Assembly (NCBI RefSeq): GCF_910592395.1
Contig: NC_088312.1
Coordinates: 8,680,001-8,744,000, forward strand
Length of the DNA stretch: 64,000 bases
DNA from: Lineus longissimus
Lineage: Eukaryota > Nemertea > Pilidiophora > Heteronemertea > Lineidae
Direction: 5' to 3'
Below the pieces are notes generated by a model. It did not search any database, was not told the origin of the DNA, and worked only from the letters and a program-made list of their open reading frames with translations. Positions within the stretch are counted from its first letter, which is position 1; each line of letters begins with the position of its first letter. The position numbers were made by a program, and so were the translations under genes. This document shows, piece after piece, positions 1-12,600 of this stretch.

Positions 1-602
1 AGCTGGACGTTTTGTGGAGGTGGACGGTAAACGGGATTAATCATTCCCATGGCCTTAGCAAGTTGTATACATGTCTCCATGACAATCAGGTGCGCGTATT
101 AATACGCAGGTTGAAGGTCTACTTCTTAACAAAATCACTAAATACACGAAAAGTTTTAGCATCTAACATTCAAAGATTGTTATATAGATACGTTTTTGTT
201 AAATCAAGTCGTAATTTCTTGCGTTACTTGTCTCAAAATGGCCTGTCTGTGAACGAACTATCTTCACAAGGCACATCACTCTGGTGCTGCCGCCTCTTGC
301 CTTCCGGTCAGATTACAAGCGTAACTTGACACTTACAGTTACACTACAGTGTTTTACATGTTTTCGTGGACGACCAAAGCTTACATCCATCAGTAATTGT
401 CGATGTCTATTTTTTCTAGTGATAGTGCCTGTTTTTCTCCCATTTGAGCAGCGATTGCATAAAGTAAGGTGCTGGACCAGCCACCAGAGGCAGAGCCAGC
501 TGAGTAGGCCTACTGAGGCTGAGTACATCTACAGACAGGCACAGGCACAGCAGCAGTGATCAGTGTGACATTTGATTGTGCTGGCCAAAGTCCACAGAAA
601 AG
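1..602 (+). other. Upstream region and presumed 5' UTR of the dynein gene
   Basis: No convincing coding exon is visible here. The short open frames begin at non-ATG codons and resemble nothing recognisable. The last stretch before the ATG at 603 is rich in CAG/CAGG and is taken as 5' UTR because it runs straight into the first ATG of a frame that splices on. No TATA box was seen. The true transcription start could lie anywhere in this stretch or further left. Confidence 0.4.
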
Positions 603-3600
603 ATGGCTGATGTGTCAGAAAAAGAGGCAAATAAGGGTGATAGCCCTAAACCAGATCAAGAGGTTGCACCTCCCCTGATCTCCATGAATAAAGGTGAGTG
701 CAGTCGCTGATTTATATGATTATGATTGAGTATGAGTGGCTACTGCCTGGTCCTCGCACTCGCACAGATCAGATTATGATTAGGCCTATATAGTGTGTTT
801 AGGATGCTGCTCATGCTTGCTTCAAGAATGTGTGTGATGATAAGGATGGCAAACTTCAATTCAGATTGGGCCCTTCAGATTTGGGCCCTACTCCACTCTT
901 ATTATTCCTATGGCCTCGTCATATCATGAAGTGTTGATTTCAATTCATCAACCATTTGGGGCTTTTTCAGGGAAAAAAGCTGAAAAAGAAGATGACAAAG
1001 ATGTTGGTAGGCGGAGGGCATCCCTCATCCCTGGAAAGGTGAGTAAGCCACGGTAGTCGGTACATCATTCATGTACGGTAGATGTAACAGTAGTTGGGTA
1101 GGGTCTGTTCAACCAATGAAAGAAGATCTATCCCAACTACTTATGTTCCCTGAGAAAAAATGTTTGAGTAGCATACTTGGGATAGAAGAGATAGAATATT
1201 TTGGTAAAAAATACTGAAGAAAGAGAACTTTGACCAATGATTTATTCCTTCTCATTGTGTGACAAGTTTCCTAAAGACAAGTCAGTGACTGAGTGAGTGG
1301 TTGAAATTTAGATTAAAATAAACTTTTTTGCTTCAATATACTGTGGTTTCTTGTCAAAGCTGGCCTTTAAATACTGCTAGCTTTTAACCTGAGTAACGAA
1401 AGTCTTATCATCTTCTTGGTGAAATTGCAAACAAATTGCTCATTGTCACAGAATTGACTTGTATAATACTTAGAGGTTAAAAATATAAATGCAACAATGA
1501 ATAATTTATTAGAACCTCACTTTTATCAAGTTACTAAATTGCGAGGGATAAACTTTGAGATAATAGTTTCTTTCAAAAATGGTGAGTTTTACATTTCTGA
1601 ATACTTCTATATCATATCCGTACAGCTAGTACACTACAATAGCAATTTCCAGTATACTGTTGAATATAACATCAGATCATATACTTTACTCGGCCCATAA
1701 CCTCAGCAGGGGTGAAACAAAGTTTGTAACGGTTTGTTAAAAATGCCTATGCATGGTTGTCATACTTCAGCAGTTGTTTTGAGTCAACCCCCTTGATCGA
1801 GTATAATATGGTATACTTTACAACAAAAATGTAATTCTCTCCTTGGGTAGCTTACCGAGACGTTTTGGTGATTAAGCTTATATACCTGTTCAGGAGGTTT
1901 TATAAAACCTCCCAGACTTGATAGCCAGAACGCATTGCCACAGTATGCAGAATGTAATTGGTATAAAAACTCTCCATGATTTGAAAAGGCCTAATAATGT
2001 TTAATCCGCCTTCATGCCCATATTAAAAATAATATGTTCAAGCCCATTCTGCATGGGCTTATGCAGTTTTATAACTGTACTGGTTTCTCAAGAATTGATG
2101 CTTATGATTTCTTAAAAGGAATATCTGGTTTTTTTGTCATCTTTACAATCTTGAATGCATAACGCAGACAAGAATTATTGATAAAAAAAAGGTTTTGAAA
2201 TCGGTGTCAGTATGTAAGTTAAGTAAAGAAGTAAGGTATTTGGCCATCTGACTTTCTGTTTTCAAAGAATTGACTTGAAGAGTAGAACGGGAAAAGCCAA
2301 TACAAATTAGCTTAAATGTCATCAGTCTACTCAAAAGTAGGCTACTGTGACTGAACTGCTCAACTAAAGCCGGTCTCTTCTGTCTGCTTTTGATATCTGG
2401 TCTTCAGTGCCAATGATCAATGACAGAAGTCAACAGTCTTTGTGTACAGAACCCATTCAGACACTTTTGATTTCTATGAGACCTGTTAGGTTAGTTGTGA
2501 CCTTTTGTGAGGAGGCATGATTTATCTTTTATGCCTTGATAAATTACAGGTATATCCAATGCGGCAATGGTTATCTCCATGTTTGCTTTGTTCATTAATT
2601 CAATGGTAATTTCTGATTTATTGGCACTACTTTTCATAATTATGACGGGTCAATGATTTCTCTTGTCTCTCCACATGCCCTAGGATGTTAGAGTGCATTG
2701 CCAGGAAAGTCGGGCCATTTTTCATGAAAGATTGCAATCGACCTTTTAAAAATAGACTTTTCTGGTTTCAAACATTCAGGGTCATCTTCAAGTAGGGTCA
2801 TTCAGACCCTTCAAAGTATAAACCCTCTTGATTGACTTGAAAAGAATGTTGTGATGCGTGCATAGACTACAATGAGTTTAATTTCAAATTAAAGGCAAAC
2901 CATTGGGTACATGCATGACCTTTTGAAGTTTCATGCAGGTCGAAGGTCAACTACTTTAACCAATTGATGTGATCACAAAGCTTGCTACTTTCAGATTAAT
3001 TAACATTCCTGTAATGATGAATAATTTAAGATTTCTTAGATGTTAGTTGAATCGATCACATTCTCATTGAGATGCTGGTACATATTTCATAACCTTGTGT
3101 GTGACATCTTGTCTCGTGACTACATTGTAGATTGTAGATGAATTTTGTCTCAAGGGTTTTGAGCGCCCTCACGCCATGTCCAGCAATAATGCATGGGGAG
3201 AACACAGCAGTATCATGCACGGTATCGCTGCTGTTGTGAAACATAAGTTGGGCAGAAGCCGAAGGGTTGGGTTGGTTGACTTTTTGTAAATTCTTTGGAT
3301 ATCCTGAAATAATTAAATTTGAAGTTCAATCCCTGGATGGGTGATATATATATTTTGGCACCTTTGGAGTTGAAATTGCGAATTCATCTTCAAAATGGAG
3401 TCCAGTACCCCTGACAGTTTGCAAAGAGAGCTTTTGTACAGCAGCTTTGACGCAGATGATCAGTATCTCGACTCTGATCCTGAGCTCCTTCAAAGCCTGG
3501 TGTTTCTCCAAGATTCAGACAGCGAGGTGAGGGAGAGAAGGAAAATCAAATGCATATCGAGAATTTCAGTTTCACCATGTCCATACTTTTGTTCATTTCT

Positions 3601-6600
3601 AAACTCCCACCATTGATACTCTCACTTTCAATTGTTTGTCCATCTAGTTAATTTAGGCACTTTTTTATTTGAGTCAATATTTGTCTACTCTAACAAATCA
3701 TGAATTTTCTTTGATTGGGTTATTTTGAAGGGACACATTCTTAAGGTATGAAATGTTGGTTTTTACTGTTGTTTCAAAGATCAAGGCTTAGGACACAAAG
3801 CCTGTGGGGCTATTGTCATGTATTGCATTGTTAAAAAATTGCATGAATTGAATTATTTACGTGTTGAGAAACATGTATCATACATAAATGGAAGAAATGA
3901 AGAAAACGAAAGTGAAAAAAATTATATGAAAGTAAGAACTAAGATGCCATGAGATAATGGATGAAAAAATAAATTTGGTGAAACTAGTTTAATGATCCTA
4001 AAATTGATCATTATGCCATAAAACTTGCCCCCAACTCCTATTTCGTCATAAAATTAGCCACGGTAGTCAAAGCCTTGGTGATGTTATTTCAATAAATATA
4101 TTTCGTAATGAGTGTGGTGTGTTACAACTTGTGAGAAGTCTTCTCTCCTTGGCTACTTGCTAAGTTTGGTATACACCGGCAACTTGGTTCACTATTAGAA
4201 TACCAACGGAGCTGAATGTGGTGATGTGTGTCAGTTCTCTAGATTCAATGATGAGATCATGTCAGATACAGAGTAAACCGCTTTTCTGGATGGATATTCT
4301 GGATGATAATACTAATACAACTCGAAGCGAGAGAAAAGTTTGTTTGTGTGAAGATTGGTAATTTTGAAGTTCATCATTCATAATGACTATGTCAGGATCC
4401 ACACTTTCCCTTAATATGAAGAACGAGGTAATTTTAGTTTTGGTCACTTTCATGCAATTTTTTTCTTCACATTTGTTAGGGAAACAATGGCCAAACAGTG
4501 GTACTGGTAAGGATTCGTACTCAGTTCCCTGTACAGACTTAGTTGGTCTCTAATTTATAGTCTATGATAATCGGCATATGAAAAAAATAATTGGTGTTCA
4601 TTTATAACTGCACACCCAAACTAGGTACTTACTAACTACTCTAGGTCTAGTGGTTTATTAGTATCATATTAGTGATTAGTCTTTCAATGAAATATCTTGT
4701 AATTATACAATATATTACTTCAATGTATGATTGCTGAGATGTAACACTAGAAATCACTTGTACAAAATGCACAGTCATAGAGTTACTCAAACTGGGACTT
4801 AGTAGAAGATAGAGGAACTTGATTGAAGATTAGTCAACTCAAACTACATTCATTATCATAAACAGCTTTTGCTCTTTTAATGATGACAGATGTACGGATG
4901 TATGGACTGAGGTACAACGGCAAAACTTTGTTACCCTGTAGTATCACCTCCATCAATTTGGTAAAGGATGAATGATTCCCAAACATTGCCTGGGTCAGTC
5001 CAGGTTGATAACAAGTGTCTTTGAGTTTGAACGGCTGATTTTTTGAATTCTTACAATTTATCAAGGATCGGCGTCATCAGAGGCACGGCCCTCGTCGCGA
5101 TTCTTACCAGGATTCTTTAAGCAGTCACGGAAGCAATGCTGTGGGCGTAAGTAAGGTATAGAGGCATCGGTAATGGTGGCTTCAGTACCTGCTGATGTAC
5201 GAGTATTTTTTCAACTTACCAAGTTAAATGTTTTATTGCAATTTGTTCCAGTCTGGAAGTGTTTCACCTTATTTGCTTAGTCCTGCTGTAAGTAGCATGC
5301 ACATATTTGGTGGTGGCAGAGAGTTTAACTTTACTGAGAGTCAAAGGTTGGTCCGGGTGCTTGATAAACATGACTTCTCTTAAAATACGAATTGATCTGG
5401 TGTTTGATTTTGGTTGGAACAGAGGGCTGGTAAAATTTACCCTTATATTAAGAAAGCATGCAATAATTTATAATAGCAGAACTACCTGGTGTGACTGTTG
5501 CATGATGATGACCCATTATTTCAGTCTGATAATCTCCAGTATCCCAATATATCATTATTTAATCTTTGCTCTTCCAATCCAAGAACAAACAGTTGCTGTT
5601 GTCAGAAGTCAAATGTAAATGGAGACATCAAAAACTTAAATAACTTATCTATGTTGAAAGGCAACCATATGGGATGGATTCCACTAATCTAATTTACACA
5701 TAGAACTACTTTACTATAGGCTTTTGCTTGTTTAAGATGTAAAATAGTGATTGCCTTTTCAAGTTACATCTTGATGTCATCTCTCATTCATTCAGTGACT
5801 GAAGGCATCTTTGTCACGTTTTTCACATGTGCCATACTGCATCAATTCTATTTCTATGAATTAGTTGAAAATCGTTGTATACATGTTTTTGGTGGCCGTT
5901 ATTTTGCAGAATTCCAGGTCTTAAACTTGTATTTTAGACTGATTTTGTCTGTGTCTTCCTTCAGATGGGCCCGAAGAAGAATGTGGTGCTTTCGGGGGAG
6001 GCCATGAAAGAGATGCAGAAACAGATGAAGGCGAGCAGAGATGAGAGGCGTCTTCAGGTATGGACTACACTAGGCATATTCCTATGTCTGTTCCCCTACC
6101 ATAAAGCTTTCTAATCTAAATGCACAAAATCAGAGACTAAACCAAGAATGTAACTTCTGTGCAAATTGAACTTGTGTCGATAACGGTGAATTGTCATATA
6201 GATTGAAGCATTAGTCAACCCTAGCGTTCAGATCAGTCAGATTGAAAATCTACAAGAATAGTATGGCTTCTTCTACAGGGCTAATCGTCTTTAGTTATCA
6301 AGTTGTTGGAGCACATTCCAATTGAATGGGGTTTCTAGACAACATTATAGCTGTTTGAGGACAGTTCTAATTGGCTAATCAAGCGTTTGCACATTCTTGG
6401 CTATTGTGGTGCTTGGCGCTCATGCCATGTAAAACCATTAGTTATTTGTTTGGCAAATTTCTGTCAAATTTTTTCGGCAATTAGCGAGGCCATTTTGGCC
6501 ACTTATAAGTAACAGTTGTATGACCAGTTTTAGAAAAATTGGGGAACAAGGTCTAAATTGCCCCCTCTCCTTGACAACAATAATAAATCTAGAGTGTGGT

Positions 6601-9600
6601 TGATTTAGAGGGGGGGGGGGGGGGCATATGAGGAACACACCCCTAACACCCCTCATAAATAACATATTTTAAACATTTTCATTAAAACTAACAGCAGGTA
6701 AATCATTTTCTAAAATGCTATGTGTTACAGGGATCAAAAATTCGTGAGCAGGTACATGTAACTCAGATAGTTTTAAAAAGTAAAAAGGTACCATTATATC
6801 ATCATGTAGTGCAGTTTTGCGAAAGCAATAATACTCATTTGAATGAACAAAAAGATGTGCCAGGAATTTTTGAGCCTGGGTGTTGTCTTTTTTCTTAACC
6901 TAACTATTTGTGAGTGCAATTGGAGTCTACCACTGACGCTGTATTCAATTTTAAAACAAAACGAATTGAAAATTAGTTTATTCAGAGTGCTGGTTGTGAA
7001 AAGTTGTTAATTAGTTGAAATCTTCTTGATTACTTTGAGAGATACCAAACTGGCGATGTCCTCACAGTTGACAAGAAAGGTGCATCGTCTTGAACAGAAA
7101 ATTTACTTTTGATTTCAAAAATTATTACTTCAGTGTATAAAACTGTCAACCCTTTAGCTTTTTGTTTGAAAGGGCCTAAAAGTCATTACTCCATGCGCAT
7201 ATATACATATCATTCAAAAGGTTAAGAAAAATTTATTTATTTTTAATCTGTTGAATTGCAGCTTTCGTTTGCATTGGGATTTTCTTTCTGTTAGTGTTAC
7301 TAGTTTATAGTGTGTTGTCATGTGTTTGTTGTTAAGCTATGATTATAGGTTTTGTACAGTTTAATTCGTCTATGCGTATTGGTAAAATCTGTATTACATT
7401 TCTATATGGCCTATATCATGTGCAATCTATAGAAAAAAAGCTCTAATAATGAGGTGTAATCCGTGTTGATTGATTACCATACGCTATTCAACCCACGATA
7501 TGGTATGCCGTCTTATCTATAAACATGACAAAGATGAAAAAAGTAGTGCTACTTGCACAATCACAATAACAAAATATTCACCTAGTCGACTTCAGAAGTA
7601 AATGTCACTGTCCTTTTTGGCCACTGTGTGAAAACTACTGGGTCGATTTGACAACAATTCTTGACCCTGTAGGTTTTGAGATTGCCTAGTCATTTGGTGA
7701 CGCAAATGCATCAGAGTCAGCATGGTTTAACAGTAATGTTAACATTCATCTCAAGCTCGTCTATTGCTAAAGCCATGAGCTTCATCAGCTAGTGTAAACA
7801 TGTCAAGAACTAAACAAGTTACATCCAGCCAAGGTATTCTTGTGCTAAAACTCGGTCAGTTATTGACCATGTCCCCAACTGTCAACAATGAAAACCAACA
7901 TCAATATCACTACAATTCACATACCAATCAAGTTACATGAATTAGCACCAAATGGTATGTAGATTAGCCAACAGACTCAATATTATCCTACCTAGTCATG
8001 TATTCATATTGACGAATTCTATTAACTTTATTGATCTTTAGTAATTACAAGTGGCAGCTGCCCTTGGGCCATTTCTTACGCCATTTTATCAACAATATCG
8101 CAATTATTTTGTGCCAATTTAAAGGGAATAATATTTTTAAAGATGTCCCCAAAACATTGAAATTCAGGTAGAGGGCTTTCTCGGAGTCCCTGTGACAATA
8201 CCCTTCCCATACAGGTAGGCCTCATCTCAAAGGTCTAGAGACAGCTCCTTTGGCTCATGATCCAGGCCAGGAGCTTGAACCATTACGCCACCCCACCACC
8301 ACTGCTCTCAAAACTGTGTGAAACAATTTCTTCTTCCTAAAGTTAGTTTCCAGAGTCTGATAACCCGGGTCGATAACTATGGGGACTCTTGTTCATCCAT
8401 TGAAAAGCATTCTAATTGGTTCTTGCCCCCTCTAGCTATCTTTTCAGCATTTTAATCAGTTCATCAGACACATGTTGGGCTTTTGTTGGTGTGATGATTT
8501 GCAATTATCCTTTGAAATACTGTCTGAGAAAATATGATGACTTGACTAAACTTTGAAAGGATATCAGTTCAGGCCATCTGGTGAAAGCCATCAAAACTAA
8601 ATAAAACTCAATGCAAGAGATGTTTGATATTTAGAAAAAAATTACACTACATATATACTAGGGCAATAGGTTATTTCTACAGGTCATTATGAAAATAAAT
8701 CATATTTTTTAATATGTGTTGTGAAACTTTCTTTATGATCGAAATTATATCTTGTTGTCAGTAATGATGTTGTGCCTTTTATAAACTCTGTTAACAAATT
8801 TTGTGTGATTTTCCATTGCTCTCTTTCTCAGTATGATGATAAATGATTCTGTTATAATGCAAACTTGACCAGTTAACAGTAGTAGCCATTGGTGATCATG
8901 ATATGTCTCAATAATGTCCACTCTCCAGTAATTAATGTTTTCCCATTAAAAATGAAAGCACCATTAATCACTATGTATAGAAGGAAATGACAACTTGACA
9001 TCTAATTGCCCATTCTAATGCCACCTCAATAATTACTGCCACATATTTACACTTTCTTGACCAAGTTTGAACAAATGCACAGAATCTAAGTCTCAGAAAA
9101 CTGGAGTTCAATTTAAGTTGGTCAGGATCAACTGGGCATTTTATTGCTGTTCTTCATACAAGATTCTGGCAAACTTAAGATGACCCAGCTGATGACTTCA
9201 ACATGATACTAAATACTTACTCACACACCCTCTCAACCTTTGCTGGTACTTGTGAAACAAACCTGCTTTCTTGCTCAAAGTTTTTCATGGTGTCATTATT
9301 AAGTGGCTGTTTTCGGCCAGATCAGACTTACTTTTGCTAACTTCTACTGTGTTGTTTTCAGATGGACCAACGCCATACATACTTATTTCAAAAGGTAAGT
9401 TTCTTGCAATCCTTTATTGAAGGGAACCAGTTTGTGATCCTGCTTGAAGCTAAAAAGTTATTGGCAGTTGAAACTGATAGAATGAAGAACCATTGATTGT
9501 AGTTGGAACGCAGCAGCTAAAGTATGTCACTCCAGGGGTTTATGATATCAGTGTCTTTCTGTGTCAAGAAGTCTGAACAGCCACAGAAAGACTGGCCATG

Positions 9601-12600
9601 GGGTCTTTCAGTTATCAACATTAAAAATTCAAGTTTCCCTACATGAATTTATAAATGTATATATATATATATAAGTTCCCTTAATTGATGTGAAATATTT
9701 GCGTTATATTCAGCTTGGCGATTCTCTTGGTTTGGACGTGAGTGCTGTTGAGGATTTCCTCCTGACCGATGAGAAGTTTGATTTGATCGATGAGTTTTTC
9801 AAAGCGGGAGGAAGCAGGAAATTAATATTCTATTACCAGGAGATTGTGGTAAGTAAAGTAAAGAATAGGCTGATATAAAAAATTGGTGATATTGATCTCT
9901 AGTTTGCAATGATTTCCTTTCCTATGAGTCTCGGTTTATAGCGTTTGAGACCGAGATTAACTAGCTTTTAAAATGTTGACTTGGCAACTGTCTAGGTATG
10001 CAAATACATAAGATTGAGGGTGCGAATACTTTTGGGCCCAATGGATATAACAGTACATTGATTTTGTTATTTTCCTTTGCATGAGGTTATAGTTACTGCC
10101 CTATCCCAAAAGCTCTTTATAACTGCTGCAGTGTACCTGGTCTAGTTATCATAAATCCTAGCATGTGGCAGAGCATGTTCGTTTAAATTGACATGATTAT
10201 GTCTCCTTTCAAGCGTGAAGCCATGTTCTCACGGACAGAGACCTCAAGCGTCATCAATGCCAACCCCCAGAAGAAACTCTTCATCACAAATGGCAAATGT
10301 GAGGTAAGTAAGATGTATGGCCAATAGATAGATTTGTCAATTAATAGATTTAGACCAACATTTTCGATACTTTCTTTCGTCTTCTTGTAGCCACCCTGTA
10401 GTGGGGCTGCCTCCTTAAAGTTGTCTCCCCCTGGCCTGCCAAGCTTAGACTCTTCATTCATTTGATCTACATTTTTCAGGGTCTGACTGGCCTGTGCTTC
10501 CATTTCCTGAAAATCACCGACAAGCCCATCACGGTGCAGAATATTGCTCAGGAAGTGAACTATGGCATTGTGGACGCCAAGGGTGGGAAGTTACTGGAAG
10601 GATTCGAGAGATATATCTCGAAAATCATGCTGCCTGCACTCCAAGGCAATGAGGTGGGTATATTTTATCGGAAGAACATATGTTGCTCAAGAATGTCTGA
10701 TGATAGAAGAAATCTTTCTGAAATCTTGATCTCATCCCATATTTCATTATCTCTATGCTGCACGTGTTTGGTGTACTTTGACCTAACATGGGCCATTATG
10801 GCACCATGAGCGATGACTGATGACCATTGTTTAGCAATGTGATATGGTCATAAATTGAAAGAGACTACAAAACAAATAATGATACACTTTACCTTCAGAA
10901 CTGGGGACCTCTTAAAGATAGCAGCAACAGCCAGGTACAAGATTTCTTGGAGACGCTGGAGAAATTCGTAGCAAGTCTGATGGGCGCCAAGGACAATATG
11001 GAAGGTCAAGTGACCTTGGGTGATAACGATTTGGGCTACATGTTAGATCCCCTCAAAACGCCAGCAGACTACCAAAGTGCAGGTACTTAGTAGATTGATA
11101 ATTCAATGAATGGGTTCGCTTGACCCAAAAAGAGCATCGGTACTAGCTGAGACTTTGGTCCCCTCTGCTCAAAGCAGGCTTTGTCACTGTGGCCAGTTAC
11201 AACTGCTGAGCCAATAAATAACATTGAAATTAATCCAATGCCTCCGAAGGCCACACAGTTTATCCCCATGGTCCTTTGAGTCGACCAACTCGCAGTTGAT
11301 AGAATTTTTATCAAATGGTCGCACATTTCCCTGGGTCTACTGTATGTATCCCTAGAAAGTTTGAGTTTTTACAAAAACCTCGACCTTGAGTTTCTTCTTT
11401 CATCTCTAGCAAGCAACACTGACACCCTTGAGAAGATGGAGGAGCTGCTCGGCCTCTGGGCCAAACAGATTGAGCAGGTGTTGGCTGAGAGTGAGCAGAT
11501 GAGGCGGGAGGCAGACGACATTGGACCCACCGCTGAACTCAACTACTGGAAGAGCCGAACTTCAAAGTTCAACAAGTAAATTATCAGTTAATTCCCTCTT
11601 ACCTCACTTTTCTAGTGTTAAGCCGATACTGGCATTAAACAGTACAGGTGGGGGGGGAGAGGTATCAAGGTTCCGAGACTTGGCGCAAGTAGTGATGAAA
11701 GAAGACACTATTGAGAATGATAGGAGTCCCAGGTTGTGTCTGACCAGGTTGGCAATCTTTGAATTGCCTTTCTTGTTCCATCTTTGACTCCAAAGATGGA
11801 CCTAATGATGAGAATGCAATATGGCAAGCAGTTAAGTAAAGGTTACCAATATCTGCAACGTGACCAAGACGAGCATTCAATAATTGTCTGATTTTTCTTG
11901 CAGCTTGTTAGAACAGATCAAGAGTCCCCGGTGCAAAGCTTTAGTTGGTATCCTACATGCCGCCAAATCCAAGATGTTGAAGAAATGGAAGGAGCTCGAT
12001 ATGCGTATTACTGACGCAGCAAATGAAGCCAAGGACAATGTGAAATACCTTTACACACTTGACAAGTTCTTTGGACCACTTACAAAGTGCACCCCGGTAA
12101 GTTACCTGACCTGACAGATCGCACCACCAAAAATTCATCGGGTGATATCCTCACATATTGGTGAGTTTATCACTTGAATTCCAGTCTGCTGCCTTTCTGC
12201 ATAGAATAAATCAACCATGACTTGAATGGTGCTGGCAGCAAGTTCTTAGCAAGAACTTCAACTTCATTCTTCAGATGTTGTAAATTTTAAAAATATTTCC
12301 AGGCATCCTTGGTTGAGCACATTCCAAAGTTAATGAGTGCTATCAGGATGATCTACAGTATTTCTCAGTACTATAACACATCGGAGAGAATGACATCGCT
12401 GTTCGTGAAGATCACCAATCAAATGATCACGACCTGCAAGGCTTACATCAAGAATGGCGTCACGAAGATCTGGGAGCATCCAAGGTGAGTAGTATTACGG
12501 AAAGTACGATACATGTCGCAATATCCTTCATGTCATATTGTAACATCAAATGTAAATTTCTTCAGGATACAAATGATTCCATTGGAAAGTGATCTTTGAA

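Larger units (their letters stand above)
603..6057 (+). other. DNAH5/DNAH8-like: Dynein exons 1-5: variable N-terminal leader (residues ~1-123)
   Basis: Coding exons are 603-693, 971-1038, 5066-5146, 5252-5287 and 5965-6057. The start is the ATG at 603 ([11 protein letters not shown]...). Exon 1 ends in phase 1 and exon 2 restores phase 0. Exon 2 is lysine- and acid-rich and contains RRRASL, a consensus protein kinase A site, encoded at 1009-1026. Exons at 5066 and 5252 are small, serine- and histidine-containing and of low complexity. Exon 5 itself begins with an in-frame ATG (MGPKKNVVL) and could serve as an internal start. This leader is not conserved in family members I remember, so the exon set here is less certain than downstream. 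Confidence 0.65.

Noticed and set aside
12-329. Open frame at the left edge
   Set aside because: It starts at a TTG codon, has no recognisable similarity, and lies where 5' flanking DNA of the dynein gene is expected.
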